Part shown: in pieces, positions 17,101 through 29,876 of the stretch
How the letters are laid out: every line of letters begins with the position of its first letter
Numbering within the stretch: the first letter of the stretch is position 1
Notes under the pieces: generated by a model
Database searches by the model: none
The model's input: the letters and a program-made list of their open reading frames with translations, nothing else
Told to the model about the DNA's origin: nothing
Assembly: GCF_030014955.1 (NCBI RefSeq)
Contig: NZ_JAGRPV010000001.1
Span: 1,674,001-1,738,000, forward strand
From: Cohnella hashimotonis
GTDB lineage: Bacteria > Bacillota > Bacilli > Paenibacillales > Paenibacillaceae
Length of the DNA: 64,000 nt
Direction: 5' to 3'
Made by a program: the position numbers and the translations under genes

Positions 17101-17440
17101 TCTCCAGCGAGCGATAGGGGCAGCGCGTGCCGCTAATGGCCGGAGGGACGCTCTCCAGCGAGCGATAGGGGCAGCGCGTGCCGCTAATGGCCGGAGTGAC
17201 GTTCTCCAGCGAGCGATAGGGGCAGCGCTTGCCGCTAATGGCCGGAGGGACGCTCTCCAGCGAGCGATAGGGGCAGCGCGTGCCGCTAATGGCCGGAGGG
17301 ACGCTCTCCAGCGAGCGATAGGGGCAGCGCGTGCCGCTAATGGCCGGAGGGGGCGCTCTCCAGTGAGCGATAGGGGCAGCGCGTGCCGCTAATGGCTGGA
17401 GGCCGTGCTTGCCAGCGAGCGATAGCGGACGCTGGCGCCT
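17101..17440. repeat. Tandem 51-bp repeat array with hairpin units
   Basis: Six nearly identical units begin (TCTCCAGCG) at 17101, 17152, 17203, 17254, 17305 and 17357, so the period is exactly 51 except for one extra G before the last; a degenerate seventh follows to about 17440. Every unit holds an imperfect inverted repeat, TAGGGGCA-GCGCG-TGCCGCTA, able to form a small hairpin in RNA. Differences between units are single substitutions. There is no convincing reading frame, no start signals, and no unique spacers as in CRISPR. It lies between the ycnI-like gene and the thiamine promoter. Confidence 0.9.
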
Positions 17441-17480
17441 TTATTTGTCGGCGCGTATCGCAACTGGGAGCGTAGCCGGA

Positions 17481-17509
17481 TTGACACCCGGTCCGCGCCC
17501 GTGTACAGT
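17481..17509 (+). promoter_or_regulatory. Sigma-A promoter of the thiamine operon
   Basis: A perfect TTGACA (17481-17486), a 17-base spacer and TACAGT (17504-17509). Transcription would start near 17516, just before the riboswitch. Confidence 0.8.
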
Positions 17510-17519
17510 TGAACCATGA

Positions 17520-20912
<3,393 letters not shown>

Positions 20913-20916
<4 letters not shown>

Positions 20917-22001
20917 GAACGATCGAGGATTGCAAGCTGTACGTGATAACAGGCGAACAGTATCATCCGGGCAGGCCGTTAGCCGAGGTGATGGAAGCCG
21001 CAATCGCCGGCGGGGCGGACATCGTCCAGCTTCGGGACAAGAACGGTACGCCCGCGGAGCGGTTTGCGAAGGCTAAGTTTCTCCGCGCGTTGACCCGCCG
21101 CCACGGCGCGCTGTTCATCGTTAACGACGACACAGAGCTAGCTCTCGCCGCCGATGCGGACGGCGTCCATCTTGGGCAGGACGACCTGCCTTTGGAAGAA
21201 GCGAGGCGGAGAGTGGGCAGAGGCATGCTGATCGGCATATCCACGCACGAGATCGCGCAGGCGCTGGAGGCTGAACGCGCCGGCGCGGACTATGTCGGCG
21301 TTGGACCGGTTTATCCGACGGCGACCAAGCCGGGAAGGAAAGCCGTTACGACTTCTTACGTTTCCGAGGCTGCCGCGATGCTGCGGATTCCCTTTTTCGC
21401 GATTGGCGGCATTGCGCCCGAGACGGCCGGTGACGTGCTTGCGGCGGGCGCGCGGCGGCTATGCGCGGTATCGGCCGTGGTCGGGCATCCCGATCCGGCC
21501 GCCGTATGCGTATCGCTGAAACGCAGCATCGAGAAATGGGAGGCGCTGGACGCCGGGCGCATGAACGGCTGGACGACGGCCGAAAGCATGGAGACCGAGG
21601 AGACGAAAAAGTCCGAGAAGATTAAAGAGACTGAGGAGACTAAGGTGACTGAGGAGACTAAGGTGACTGAGGAGACTAAGGTGACTGAGGAGACTGAAGA
21701 GTCTGAAGTGACTAAGGTGACTGAGGAGAGTTTGGTGACCGAAGAGTGCATGAAAACGGCGGCTGTCGTCTCCCCGGTAGCCGCGACTGCCGACGGGATG
21801 CGGATCCCGTTGCTGCTGAACGGCAAACGCGCCTGGAGCGAAGCTTCCACGCTCGGCGCGCTCGCGACGGCTCTCGGCCTTGCCGAAAGAAGGGTCATGG
21901 CGGAGCTGAACGGCGAAGCGGTGCCGAGGGAGGACTGGAACACCGTTCAGATTCGCGCTGACGATCGCGTTGAGTTCGTACAATTCGTGGGAGGTGGATG
22001 A
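20913..22001 (+). CDS. ThiE-ThiS fusion: thiamine-phosphate synthase joined to sulfur carrier ThiS
   Basis: A 362-residue protein from TTG 20913 (GGAGGAG at 20901-20907; start overlaps the thiF stop as TTGA). Residues about 1-212 are a complete ThiE, which couples HMP-PP and thiazole phosphate: QLRDKNG, NDDTELALAADADGVHLGQ, GVGPVYPTATKPG and FFAIGGI are all present. Residues about 227-278 are a Glu/Thr/Lys/Val linker made of an 18-base repeat encoding TEETKV. Residues 296-362 are a complete ThiS (MRIPLLLNGKRAW ... VEFVQFVGGG) with the free C-terminal GG needed for adenylation and thiocarboxylation. No stop, frameshift or ribosome binding site separates the parts, so one polypeptide is predicted. 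A separately initiated ThiS from ATG 21798 is possible but lacks a Shine-Dalgarno. Confidence 0.88.
21591..21746 (+). repeat. In-frame 18-bp tandem repeat (linker of the ThiE-ThiS fusion)
   Basis: Three exact copies of ACTGAGGAGACTAAGGTG at 21630, 21648 and 21666, flanked by diverged copies on both sides. The unit is six codons long (TEETKV), so copy-number change keeps the frame. Codon and base use (A/G-rich) differ sharply from the GC-rich domains around it. Confidence 0.92.
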
Positions 22002-22004
22002 TCG

Positions 22005-22820
22005 ATGAACGCACCATCTTCGAAGCTAGCGATCGGCGGCATCGCGCTCAGGTCCAGGCTGTTCTTGGGCACGGGACGATATCCGAGTCCTGCCGTCATG
22101 CGCGAGGCGCTGGAAGCTTCGGGCGCGCAAGTCGTTACGTTCGCGGTACGCAGAGTCGACCTCGACGACGCCGGGGACGACCCGCTGCTGCGGCATACGG
22201 AAGGGAGGGACCTGGTCTATCTGCCGAATACGTCAGGCGCGTCGACGGCGGACGAGGCCGTCCGGATCGCCAGGCTGGCGAGGGAAGCGGGCCTCGGCAA
22301 TTGGGTCAAAGTGGAGATCAGCGGACATCCGCGGCTGCTTCTGCCCGACCCGGTCGAGACGCTGAAGGCGACGGAACGCCTGGCGCGCGAGGGATTTACC
22401 GTCCTGCCTTATACGTCCGACGACCCGATGCAGGCGTTAAGGCTGGAGGAGGCGGGAGCCGCGGCCGTCATGCCGGGCGGTTCGCCGATCGGCACGGGGC
22501 TCGGCATTCTCAACCCTTACAGTTTAGGTTGGATCGCGGAACAGGCCGGCGTACCCGTCATCGTGGACGCAGGGCTCGGCTCGGCCGCCGACGCCGCGAC
22601 AGCGATGGAGCTCGGCGCAGACGGCATCCTGGTCAATACGCCCGTGGCAAAGGCGCGGGATCCTGTCGCTATGGCCGCAGCTATGAGGCTCGGCGTCGAG
22701 GCCGGATGGCTGTCGCGGCAGGCAGGCCGAATCCCTCGGCGCGCGTACGCTTCGGCGAGCAGCGACGAGGCCGGCGCGTGGTTCGCGAGGCCGCCGGCGA
22801 CAGGGGGGATTCGGCCTTGA
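22005..22820 (+). CDS. thiG: Thiazole synthase ThiG
   Basis: A 271-residue TIM-barrel enzyme that builds the thiazole phosphate ring from DXP, dehydroglycine and the ThiS thiocarboxylate. The start IGGIALRSRLFLGTGRYPS, the active-site lysine segment NWVKVEISG, the phosphate-binding MPGGSPIGTGLGI and DAGLGSAADAATAMELGADGILVNT are all conserved. The ribosome binding site GGGAGG lies within the last codons of the ThiE-ThiS gene. The C-terminal 20 residues (after RIPRRAYASASS) are typical of the family. The stop codon overlaps the TTG start of thiO. Confidence 0.95.
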   Translation: MNAPSSKLAIGGIALRSRLFLGTGRYPSPAVMREALEASGAQVVTFAVRRVDLDDAGDDPLLRHTEGRDLVYLPNTSGASTADEAVRIARLAREAGLGNWVKVEISGHPRLLLPDPVETLKATERLAREGFTVLPYTSDDPMQALRLEEAGAAAVMPGGSPIGTGLGILNPYSLGWIAEQAGVPVIVDAGLGSAADAATAMELGADGILVNTPVAKARDPVAMAAAMRLGVEAGWLSRQAGRIPRRAYASASSDEAGAWFARPPATGGIRP

Positions 22821-23989
22821 AGCGGACCTTGCTCGTGCTGGGCGGCGGCATCGTCGGCTTGTCCTGCGCCTATGAAGCGCTGAAGCAAGGATGGCGCGTG
22901 ATCATCGCCGACCGCGGCGAGATCGGCGGGCAAGCTTCGGGAGCGGCCGCGGGCATGCTCGCGCCTTATTACGAAAACGGAGACAGTCCCGACGCCTTTT
23001 TCCGACTTTGCATGGACAGCTTCGCCCGATATCCGGCTTGGACGGCGGAGATCGAGGATGCTGCCGGTGTGCGCGCGGGCTTGGTCCGATCGGGCAGCTT
23101 GCATGTCGCCCACCGCGACGCGGATCGGCTGTCGCTTCTTGGACGGCTCGCTTGGCAGTCGGGCCTAAGCAGGGGCATGGAGTGGCTGAACGAGACGGCA
23201 TTGTCGCAGCTCGAGCCGTCTTTGCCACGAGGGCTTGCAGGCGCGCTCTATTGTCCGGAGGAAGCGCACGTGCAGGCACCTCTGCTGGTCAAGGCGCTCG
23301 CAAGAGCCTGCGAGCGGCTCGGCGCGCGGCTGCTGCCGCACGCGGGAGAGATGACCGCCGTGAACCAAGGCGCGTCCGGCGGACTCTCCGTCCGCTTCGA
23401 GGAATACGGCACGATCGGCGCGGACGCCCTCTGCTGCTGTCTCGGCGCATGGAGCGGTCAGCTGGCGGATTGGCTGGGACTGCGCATTCCCGTTCATCCG
23501 ATACGAGGGCAAATTTGCGCCTACGACCCGGCGCCCGTCTCCCTGCGACATATCGTATTCGGCGCGCAGGCGTACTGGGTGTGCAAGCCGGACGGCTCGC
23601 TCGTCTGCGGCGCGTCCGAAGACGAAGCCGGCTTCGATCGGACGGTGACCGAGGGCGGCGTCGGAAGGCTCGTTCGGGCGAGCGGGTGGATGTTTCCCGG
23701 ATTGGCCGGCGCCGCGCCGGCCCGGAGCTGGGCGGGGCTGCGTCCCGCCACGCTGGATGGGTGGCCGCTGATCGGCCCCGTGCCCGGCAGATCCGGCGTA
23801 TATGTAGCCGCCGGTCATTATCGCAACGGCATCCTGTTGAGTCCGGCGACGGCAGCCGCATTCGGGGGGTGGCTGGCTGCGGGAGGAGGAGCGCGCGGCG
23901 TAGGCGGCGAAGCGGCGAGTCACGCGTTCCGGCCCGGTCGCTTCGGCCACTATGCAGGAGACGAGCGGAAGGAGGCGACGTCCGTATGA
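22817..23989 (+). CDS. thiO: Glycine oxidase ThiO
   Basis: A 390-residue FAD enzyme that oxidises glycine to the iminoacetate used by ThiG. The dinucleotide-binding motif GGGIVGLSCAYEA sits at the N-terminus; GGQASGAAAGMLAPYYE, HPIRGQICAY, WAGLRPATLDGWPLIGP and GHYRNGILLSPATA follow as expected for ThiO/DAO proteins. Translation probably starts at TTG 22817, overlapping the thiG stop (TTGA); the frame upstream of it is not protein-like. A Gly/Arg/Glu-rich tail of about 30 residues extends beyond the usual end. The stop overlaps thiD (ATGA). Confidence 0.93.
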   Translation: MKRTLLVLGGGIVGLSCAYEALKQGWRVIIADRGEIGGQASGAAAGMLAPYYENGDSPDAFFRLCMDSFARYPAWTAEIEDAAGVRAGLVRSGSLHVAHRDADRLSLLGRLAWQSGLSRGMEWLNETALSQLEPSLPRGLAGALYCPEEAHVQAPLLVKALARACERLGARLLPHAGEMTAVNQGASGGLSVRFEEYGTIGADALCCCLGAWSGQLADWLGLRIPVHPIRGQICAYDPAPVSLRHIVFGAQAYWVCKPDGSLVCGASEDEAGFDRTVTEGGVGRLVRASGWMFPGLAGAAPARSWAGLRPATLDGWPLIGPVPGRSGVYVAAGHYRNGILLSPATAAAFGGWLAAGGGARGVGGEAASHAFRPGRFGHYAGDERKEATSV

Positions 23990-24858
23990 ATGAGCCGGCG
24001 ATGGCCGATCGGACAGGCGCCGAACGCATGGGGAGCGGAAGCGGCCCGGCCCGGGCGCTCACGATCGCCGGCTCGGACTCTGGCGGCGGGGCCGGCATCC
24101 AAGGCGACTTGAAAACCTTTCAGGAGCTCGGCGTATACGGTATGAGCGCCGTTACGGCGGTCACGGCGCAAAACAGCCTGGGCGTGCAGCAAGCCGAGCC
24201 CATGCCGCCGCGGCTCATCGCGGCCCAGCTCGACAGTGTGCTCGCCGATCTGGGCGCGGACGCGGCCAAGACCGGCATGGTTCCAACACCGGCGGCGGCG
24301 GAGGCCATCGCCGGCGTGCTGCGGCGCTTCGGCGTCCGCAGGCTTGTGGTAGACCCGGTGCGGCTGTCCAAGGACGGTTTCGCGTTAGCCGGACCCGGCG
24401 CATTCGAAGCGACGGCGAAGCTGCTGCTCCCGCTGGCCGAGCTGGCGACCCCGAACGTGCCCGAAGCGGCGGCCCTGCTCGGCGTTCGCGAGGGGGAGCT
24501 CGCCGAGATCGGCGCCCGCGTCGAGGCCGCCAGGTCGCTGCTCGCTTGGGGACCGCACTATGTGCTGCTTAAGGGCGGACATGCCCAGGATGACGCGTGC
24601 ACGGATATATTGGTCGGCGCGGCGGACGGCGGCGCCGAGCCGATGCTGCTCCGCGGGCCGCGCCTGCCGGGCCCGGGCGCTCACGGCACGGGCTGTGCAT
24701 TCGCCGCAGCCGCCTGCGCAGCCATGGCGCTCGGCCGGGACGTGCCGGCCGCTTGCCGCAGCGCCAAGGCGTTCGTCGCCGCTGCGCTCGCGGCGAGCTT
24801 CCGGCTGGGCGCCGGGACGGCAAGCCTGAATCATGCGTGCGGGAAGCCAAAAAAATAG
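23986..24858 (+). CDS. thiD: Hydroxymethylpyrimidine (phosphate) kinase ThiD
   Basis: A 290-residue ribokinase-family enzyme that phosphorylates HMP and HMP-P to HMP-PP. Key motifs are ALTIAGSDSGGGAGIQGDLKTF, AAKTGMV, VVDPVRLSKDG (the family usually has VMVAKSG-like residues here), LLKGGHA and the anion-hole/base segment GPGAHGTGCAFAA. AAGGAGG lies about 11 bases before ATG 23986, within thiO. The first 20 residues before the core are longer than usual and low-complexity. It is the last operon gene; thiM and tenA are not in the window, so thiazole salvage is not encoded here. Confidence 0.93.
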   Translation: MNEPAMADRTGAERMGSGSGPARALTIAGSDSGGGAGIQGDLKTFQELGVYGMSAVTAVTAQNSLGVQQAEPMPPRLIAAQLDSVLADLGADAAKTGMVPTPAAAEAIAGVLRRFGVRRLVVDPVRLSKDGFALAGPGAFEATAKLLLPLAELATPNVPEAAALLGVREGELAEIGARVEAARSLLAWGPHYVLLKGGHAQDDACTDILVGAADGGAEPMLLRGPRLPGPGAHGTGCAFAAAACAAMALGRDVPAACRSAKAFVAAALAASFRLGAGTASLNHACGKPKK

Positions 24859-24898
24859 TCCGAATGAAGAACGAAGTTAGCTTCCAACGCGAATCGGT

Positions 24899-24937
24899 TT
24901 TACAAAAGTCGCGTCTTTGTTTAATGCCGTGTTTACC
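24899..24937 (+). promoter_or_regulatory. PhoP-box-like hexamer array upstream of the phytase
   Basis: TTTACA (24899-24904), TTAATG (24921-24926) and TTTACC (24932-24937) fall on an exact 11-base register; the slot at 24910 does not match. PhoP of Bacillus binds TT(A/T/C)ACA-like repeats at 11-base spacing. The match is partial, and regulation by phosphate starvation is inferred. Confidence 0.5.
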
Positions 24938-24949
24938 TCCATCGGATAA

Positions 24950-26395
<1,446 letters not shown>

Positions 26396-26431
26396 TATTT
26401 CAAAGCGCTTCGTCATATCCTGAACGCGCCG

Positions 26432-26464
26432 AGCGCCGGAGGCTATTCCTCCGGCGCTTCTTTG
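26432..26464 (+). terminator. Rho-independent terminator
   Basis: A perfect 11-bp stem AGCGCCGGAGG-CTATT-CCTCCGGCGCT followed by TCTTT. Confidence 0.88.
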
Positions 26465-26635
26465 CCGCGTGTAGAAGAGGAATTAATCGACGGCGCGGTT
26501 TGATCTCGTTTTGTCGCGAGCGACCCGAAAATCGCGCCATTCTATTAAGGTTATGATATATTTATTTCGTTATGGTCGTCGAGCAGCAAGCACATCGTCT
26601 TTTCCATCATGCATGGAGAAGGAAGGGGGACTTTT

Positions 26636-27763
26636 ATGAATCAGGTTTATCAGGAAGGCAAGGTTTTTGCAAAGTCCTACATAGAACCCTTCACGGAGCG
26701 GACGGACGCGGAATCGAGATTTCCGGAGGAATCCTTTAAGGCGTTGGCCGAACATGGCTTTCTGAAGCTGCTGGTACCCGAGGCGTACGGCGGTTCGGGC
26801 AAGGGGCTGGAGGCGCATGCCGAGGCTTGCCTGGCTTTTGCGGAGACGTGCGCTACGACCGCGCTTTGCTATATGATGCACAATGTCGCAGTCATGTGCC
26901 TGGTCACGCACGGCAGCGAGGAGCTGAAGAAGCGGGTTTTTGCGGACATCGTCGAGAACGGAAAGTTCATGGCGCTGGCCTACAGCGAATTCGGAACGGG
27001 CACCCACTTTTATATTACGGAAACGACTGCCGAGGTTAACGGCGAATACACCACGTTCAACGGCAAAAAGAGCATGGTCACGTCCGCTTCCTATGCGTCC
27101 TACTATCTCGTGCTCGCGCCGTCTGCCGAAGAAGGCAAAATCAACAACTGGGTGTTCCCGCTGGCGTCAGAAGGCCTGTCGTTCGGACTGTCGGAATGGA
27201 ACGGCTTGGGGATGAGAGGCAACTCGTCTTGTCCCGTGAACATCGATCATGTAACGCTGGATTCGACGCACCGCATCGGAGCGGAAGGTTCGGGCCAGGA
27301 GCAAGTATTCAATGTCGTCGCTCCGTTCTTCATCACGGGGCTGGGCGCGATCTACAGCGGTACGGCCATGCATATATTCGAGATCGCCAGCGGGCATGCT
27401 TCGGGCAGAAAATACCCCGACGGGAGAACGTTGTCCAATATCGAGACGATCCAAATTCATATCGGAAGCATCTACAAACAAGCGTCCGCAGCTAAAGCCC
27501 TTACGATGGAAGCCGCCAGAGCGGGCGCGAACGGAGAGGCCGACGCGTTGGCGAAGATTCTGTCGGCCAGAATCTTTGCCTCGGAAGCCGCGATCGAATG
27601 CGGAAGGCTCGCCATGAGGGTCGGCGGCGGCAAAGCCTACAATAAGGCGCTTCCGCTCGAAAGGCTGCTCAGGGACGCCTATGCCGGCCAGATCATGGCG
27701 CCAAGCGCGGACGTCCTGACCGTCTGGCTCGGAAAAGCATTGACGGGTCAGATGATCCCATAA
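26636..27763 (+). CDS. Acyl-CoA dehydrogenase-fold flavoprotein, non-canonical active site
   Basis: A 375-residue cytoplasmic protein with the acyl-CoA dehydrogenase fold: helical N-domain (LAEHGFLKLLVPEAYGGSG), middle beta-domain (LAYSEFGTGTHF, FNGKKSMVTSASYASYYLVLA) and helical C-domain (GRLAMRVGGGKAY). Canonical dehydrogenases have a catalytic glutamate in a QIxxGTNExQ-like segment; here the equivalent stretch is QIMAPSADVLTVWLGKAL, without it. Related fold members without that glutamate are flavin-dependent monooxygenases or oxidases (DszC/SfnB-type), so an oxidative role on a small sulfur or nitrogen compound is more likely than fatty-acid oxidation. ATG 26636 has GGAAGGGGG upstream. First gene of the four-gene cluster. 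Confidence 0.8.
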   Translation: MNQVYQEGKVFAKSYIEPFTERTDAESRFPEESFKALAEHGFLKLLVPEAYGGSGKGLEAHAEACLAFAETCATTALCYMMHNVAVMCLVTHGSEELKKRVFADIVENGKFMALAYSEFGTGTHFYITETTAEVNGEYTTFNGKKSMVTSASYASYYLVLAPSAEEGKINNWVFPLASEGLSFGLSEWNGLGMRGNSSCPVNIDHVTLDSTHRIGAEGSGQEQVFNVVAPFFITGLGAIYSGTAMHIFEIASGHASGRKYPDGRTLSNIETIQIHIGSIYKQASAAKALTMEAARAGANGEADALAKILSARIFASEAAIECGRLAMRVGGGKAYNKALPLERLLRDAYAGQIMAPSADVLTVWLGKALTGQMIP

Positions 27764-27785
27764 ACACGCAAAGGAGCGAGCGCGG

Positions 27786-28604
27786 TTGAGCAAGGATCCG
27801 ATTAAGGTCGGGGCGGTTATCTACGATCCGCGGGTTACCGTGATCTGGGGAATCATCTCCGATTTTTTCAAAGAGGAAGGGCTCGAGATCGAATGCGTCT
27901 ACTATAAGGATTACGAAGGACAAGTCGACGGCCTGATGAGCCGGGAGATCGACATCGCTTGGAATTCCCCGCTGGCCTGGCTGGATACGTATTTAAGGAC
28001 GGACGGCAAGTGCCTGATGGGTTCCATGAGAGATACGGATCGTGACAGAAAAACCGTCTTCGTCGTTCGAAAAGACAGCGGCATCGCCGAGCTGGATGGA
28101 CTGAGAGGAAAGACGATCGGCTTCGGCGCGGTCGATTCTCCGCAAGCCCGATTAATTCCGATCAATCATCTGCATCGGCATGGACTTGAATACGGAGCGG
28201 ACTATACGGAGCAAAGGTTCGATATCGGCGTCGGCCTCCACGGCGACCACGTCGGCGGAGAGCTGGACGCGATGAAAGCATTGACGGCGGGAACGGTCGA
28301 CGCCGCCGTCGCGCTGGACCTGAACTGGGAAGCTTGGAAAAAGGACGGCACCGTCGACGAGAACCAGCTGGTGTGCATAGATACGACGCCATTGTTCGAC
28401 CACTGCATTTTCACGGCGCATCCCGATTTTTCGTCGGAACGATTCGCCGAATGGCAGAACGTGCTCCATCGGATGGACTACGGCAATGAAGCCCACCGGA
28501 AGATGATGGACATGGAGGGCTTGAAGGAATGGGTGGAGGGCCGAATCTCGGGATTCAGCCAGCTGCGCGAAGCCAACGGCTATTTAAAGTTTCTGAATAC
28601 GTAA
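27786..28604 (+). CDS. PhnD/SsuA-like binding protein without signal peptide
   Basis: A 272-residue type II periplasmic-binding-protein fold of the PhnD / NMT1-THI5 group. Signs are KVGAVIYDPRVTVIWGIISDFF at the N-terminus, SREIDIAWNSPLAWLD, ELDGLRGKTIGFGAVDSPQA and the late GTVDAAVALDLNWEAW. There is no signal peptide or lipobox, and no ABC permease or ATPase nearby, so it is predicted to be cytoplasmic and may be an enzyme or a carrier rather than a transporter part. It starts with TTG 27786 behind AAGGAG, 22 bases after the flavoprotein gene. An intrinsic terminator follows at 28613. Confidence 0.75.
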   Translation: MSKDPIKVGAVIYDPRVTVIWGIISDFFKEEGLEIECVYYKDYEGQVDGLMSREIDIAWNSPLAWLDTYLRTDGKCLMGSMRDTDRDRKTVFVVRKDSGIAELDGLRGKTIGFGAVDSPQARLIPINHLHRHGLEYGADYTEQRFDIGVGLHGDHVGGELDAMKALTAGTVDAAVALDLNWEAWKKDGTVDENQLVCIDTTPLFDHCIFTAHPDFSSERFAEWQNVLHRMDYGNEAHRKMMDMEGLKEWVEGRISGFSQLREANGYLKFLNT

Positions 28605-28612
28605 GGCCGATG

Positions 28613-28652
28613 AAAAGAGAAGCGTGGAAGCCTCCGCTACTTCTCTTTTCCC
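28613..28652 (+). terminator. Internal terminator/attenuator in the MetE-like cluster
   Basis: A perfect 10-bp stem AAAAGAGAAG (28613-28622) / CTTCTCTTTT (28640-28649), the second arm itself providing the U-run. It lies between the PhnD-like and MetE-like genes, so the second half of the cluster may be expressed at a different level. Confidence 0.75.
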
Positions 28653-28682
28653 TATTTATATTCACTTCGGGAGATCGAACCT

Positions 28683-29876
28683 ATGAAAAAACCGTTGCCG
28701 CTATTCCCCGTTTCCTTGATCGGAAGCATGCCCAGATCCAAAGAGGTGCTTGGCGCCTTAAGAATGACGAGAAGCGGAAGAATGGAACCCGGCGACTTCG
28801 ACCGGCTGATCGAGGCGGAAACGCGCAAAGTCGTCCGGCTGCAGGAGGAATCGGGTATCGATATCGTCACGAGCGGCGAGCTGGGTCGGGATAACTACGT
28901 ATCCTTCGTCGCTGGCAAAATCGGCGGCGTTCGAATGATGAGCATGAGCGACATGCTCGAATATATCGACGATAAAAAGGCGTTCGAGGATATGCTGACC
29001 GCGCTGGACGTGCCCGCCGTGAGCATTAAAAACGCGATTTGCGCGGGCAAGCTGCAGTACGATGGGGACATCGTCGCGAGCGAGCTTCGGATGCTTAAAA
29101 GGCTCACCGACAAACCCGTCAAGATTACGTTGCCGGGTCCCTATTTGCTGACCCGATCGATGTGGCTTCCGAATCTCTCCGGCCAGGCTTACGGGGGCAA
29201 GGAAGAGCTCGGGCAGGATGTCGTCCGGATCTTGAAGGCAGAGATCGACAACCTGGCGAGCATCGGCGTCGACGTGATCCAGTTCGACGAACCGGTATTG
29301 ACCGAGGTCGTATTCACGGAGGGCAAGCCCAGATCCTTTATGTGCGCGGCGCTCTCCGAGAGAAAGGATCCGAAGGAGGAGCTCGAATTCGCCGCTTCCT
29401 TGATTGGACAGGTCATGGCGCACGTAGACCGAACCCGGACCGTCGCTTCTTTGCATGTGTGCAGAGGCAACTGGAGCAAAAACGAAAGCACGTTGTTGAC
29501 AGGCCCATACACGCCGCTGCTCGAGTTGTTCGCCAAAGTGAATCCGGACCTGCTGACGCTTGAGTTTTCGACGCCAAGAGCAGGGGAGCTGAGCTCCTTG
29601 CTGGCCGATCCGAGGATTGCGGCCCATACGTCGCTCGGTCTAGGCACGATCAATCCGCGCACGGATGACGTCGAAACGATAGATTCGATCCTCTCAAAAG
29701 CGCAAGAGGCTGCGACCTACTTGCCGGTCGATCGAATATGGCTGAATCCGGACTGCGGCTTCGCTACCTTCTCCAATAGTCCCGTCAATGTACTGGAGAC
29801 GATCGCGGGCAAAATTCGTTCGCTAACGGAAGCGGCTTCCGTGCTAAGGAGCAAGCATCATGAAGCGAACGGATGA
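28683..29876 (+). CDS. MetE C-terminal-domain-like methyltransferase (core-MetE type)
   Basis: A 397-residue protein equal to the catalytic C-terminal barrel of cobalamin-independent methionine synthase, without the N-terminal folate half. All four zinc ligands of the family can be placed: HxC in SLHVCRGNW, the glutamate in LLTLEFSTPRAGEL, and the cysteine in LNPDCGFATF. The IGSMPRS start and VIQFDEPVL are also conserved. Single-domain relatives (Bacillus YxjG/YxjH, and the Mes families) transfer methyl groups to homocysteine or related thiols from donors other than methyltetrahydrofolate. No S-box precedes it. GGGAG lies before ATG 28683. The gene overlaps the OsmC-like gene by 17 bases. Confidence 0.85.
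   Translation: MKKPLPLFPVSLIGSMPRSKEVLGALRMTRSGRMEPGDFDRLIEAETRKVVRLQEESGIDIVTSGELGRDNYVSFVAGKIGGVRMMSMSDMLEYIDDKKAFEDMLTALDVPAVSIKNAICAGKLQYDGDIVASELRMLKRLTDKPVKITLPGPYLLTRSMWLPNLSGQAYGGKEELGQDVVRILKAEIDNLASIGVDVIQFDEPVLTEVVFTEGKPRSFMCAALSERKDPKEELEFAASLIGQVMAHVDRTRTVASLHVCRGNWSKNESTLLTGPYTPLLELFAKVNPDLLTLEFSTPRAGELSSLLADPRIAAHTSLGLGTINPRTDDVETIDSILSKAQEAATYLPVDRIWLNPDCGFATFSNSPVNVLETIAGKIRSLTEAASVLRSKHHEANG

Noticed and set aside
17101..17440. CRISPR array
   Set aside because: The 51-bp units are contiguous without unique spacers and no cas genes are present.
21356..21943. Minus-strand frame encoding a Ser/Val/Thr repeat protein
   Set aside because: It is only the complement of the 18-bp linker repeat and the ThiS part; no start signals.
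21798..22001. Independent thiS gene
   Set aside because: ATG 21798 has no ribosome binding site and the frame is continuous with ThiE; kept only as an alternative start.
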